From CBDEGR01 sp965237895 (GTDB taxonomy: Bacteria > Acidobacteriota > Terriglobia > UBA7540 > JAPUME01), in NCBI GenBank assembly GCA_965237895.1, contig CBDEGR010000002.1, positions 186,001 through 250,000 on the forward strand: a stretch of 64,000 bases of DNA. Direction: 5' to 3'. Shown piece after piece: positions 63,645 to 64,000 of this stretch. A model generated the notes under the pieces. It was not told the origin of the DNA, ran no database searches, and saw only the letters and a list, made by a program, of their open reading frames with translations. The first letter of the stretch is position 1. Each line of letters starts with the position of its first letter. The position numbers were made by a program, and so were the translations under genes.

Positions 63645-64000
63645 TTGCAGAAGAAAACAAAATTCGTTCAAGAGTTCCGAAAAAATCTTCGTGGACACTT
63701 ACAGGAATTTAACAAAACACTTTCAACTGACTCAGGCGATTGGACAGTAAAGGGATTCATCGACGTCTACCGGAACATCTATACCATCTCACGCGATACT
63801 AAAGTTATATCAAAGATTATTGAATTAATGCTGTTCCCTCTCGTCTCGCAATTCGCAAGCAAACATAACTACAGGATGGTCCTCAGTGAACACCAAAACC
63901 ACTATTCGAACATCACCTTTATCACTCCGAATAAAATAAAGATCGCTCTTGATCTCAAGAGTACGTATCGATCCAGTCAAGACAGGGTCAATGGTTTCAC
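63645..64000 (+). CDS. EcoRV-like type II restriction endonuclease, partial, catalytic Asp replaced
   Basis: From TTG 63645 the frame is open to the window edge (about 118 residues). It matches EcoRV closely: FIDVYRNIYTISRDTKVISK, IIELMLFPLVSQFASKHNYR, then QNHYSNITFITPNKIKIALD and LKSTY. EcoRV uses Glu45, Asp74, Asp90 and Lys92. Counting from the TTG, Glu60, Asp103 and Lys105 fit Glu45, Asp90 and Lys92, but the Asp74 place (Asn89, codon AAC 63909-63911) holds Asn: NHYSN against NHYPD. The spacing Glu to this place is 29 in both. Loss of Asp74 abolishes EcoRV cleavage, so this copy is predicted inactive. It lies directly after a broken adenine methyltransferase, as in a decaying restriction-modification pair (EcoRV cuts GATATC). 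Confidence 0.85.
   Translation, partial: MQKKTKFVQEFRKNLRGHLQEFNKTLSTDSGDWTVKGFIDVYRNIYTISRDTKVISKIIELMLFPLVSQFASKHNYRMVLSEHQNHYSNITFITPNKIKIALDLKSTYRSSQDRVNGF

Overview
The window looks like chromosome of a GC-rich, diderm, peptidoglycan-making bacterium. Outer-membrane functions (TonB receptor, phosphate-porin family, RND pumps, Lnt), a Kor-type ferredoxin oxidoreductase, and an abundance of Gfo/Idh/MocA, DUF1080 and PQQ-type beta-propeller proteins beside a complete murG-ftsZ block best fit Acidobacteriota or a close relative. This assignment is inferred from gene content; no rRNA is present.

Layout. 1-8.3 kb, minus strand: a heterodimeric ABC exporter (second subunit cut by the window edge), korBA, and the conserved block recR-ybaB-dnaX-SRP RNA. 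8.5-13.2 kb: tRNA-Arg(ACG), then a patchwork holding a TRAP-permease remnant, an intact three-gene transhydrogenase operon (pntAA-pntAB-pntB) with a good promoter, and a CBS-domain remnant. 13.2-18.2 kb: OprP-like porin, fatty-acid desaturase, cold-shock protein, and a primary-type sigma-70 gene whose 5' end carries an exact 265-bp tandem duplication that breaks the frame. 18.8-29.3 kb: one adaptor and two RND pumps, then a TonB-dependent receptor. 29.3-38.6 kb: an accessory region of carbohydrate and PQQ-type genes with several decayed genes; intact members (DUF1080 hydrolase, sugar isomerase/epimerase, Gfo/Idh/MocA dehydrogenase) suggest glycoside catabolism through 3-keto sugars. 38.8-51.7 kb, minus strand: an IS630-derived mini-element abutting prfB (RF2 with its programmed +1 frameshift), lnt, a SPOR protein, a slipin/NfeD pair, two TPR genes (one split by an amber codon), a class A penicillin-binding protein and proS. 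51.9-62.3 kb, plus strand except for a patatin remnant: rpiB, glyA, a TetR regulator and murG-murC-murB-ftsQ-ftsA-ftsZ. 62.5-64 kb: a visibly AT-richer segment with a broken D12-class adenine methyltransferase followed by an EcoRV-like endonuclease (cut by the window edge) in which one catalytic aspartate appears replaced by asparagine.

Most of the window is housekeeping. The items most worth a second look are the decaying EcoRV-like restriction-modification pair, the frame-breaking duplication in the sigma factor, the 3-keto sugar gene set, the IS630 mini-element placed exactly at the prfB stop codon, and the 13-C tract in the leader of the ABC exporter. I did not find a CRISPR array, prophage or clearly unknown multigene defence system.
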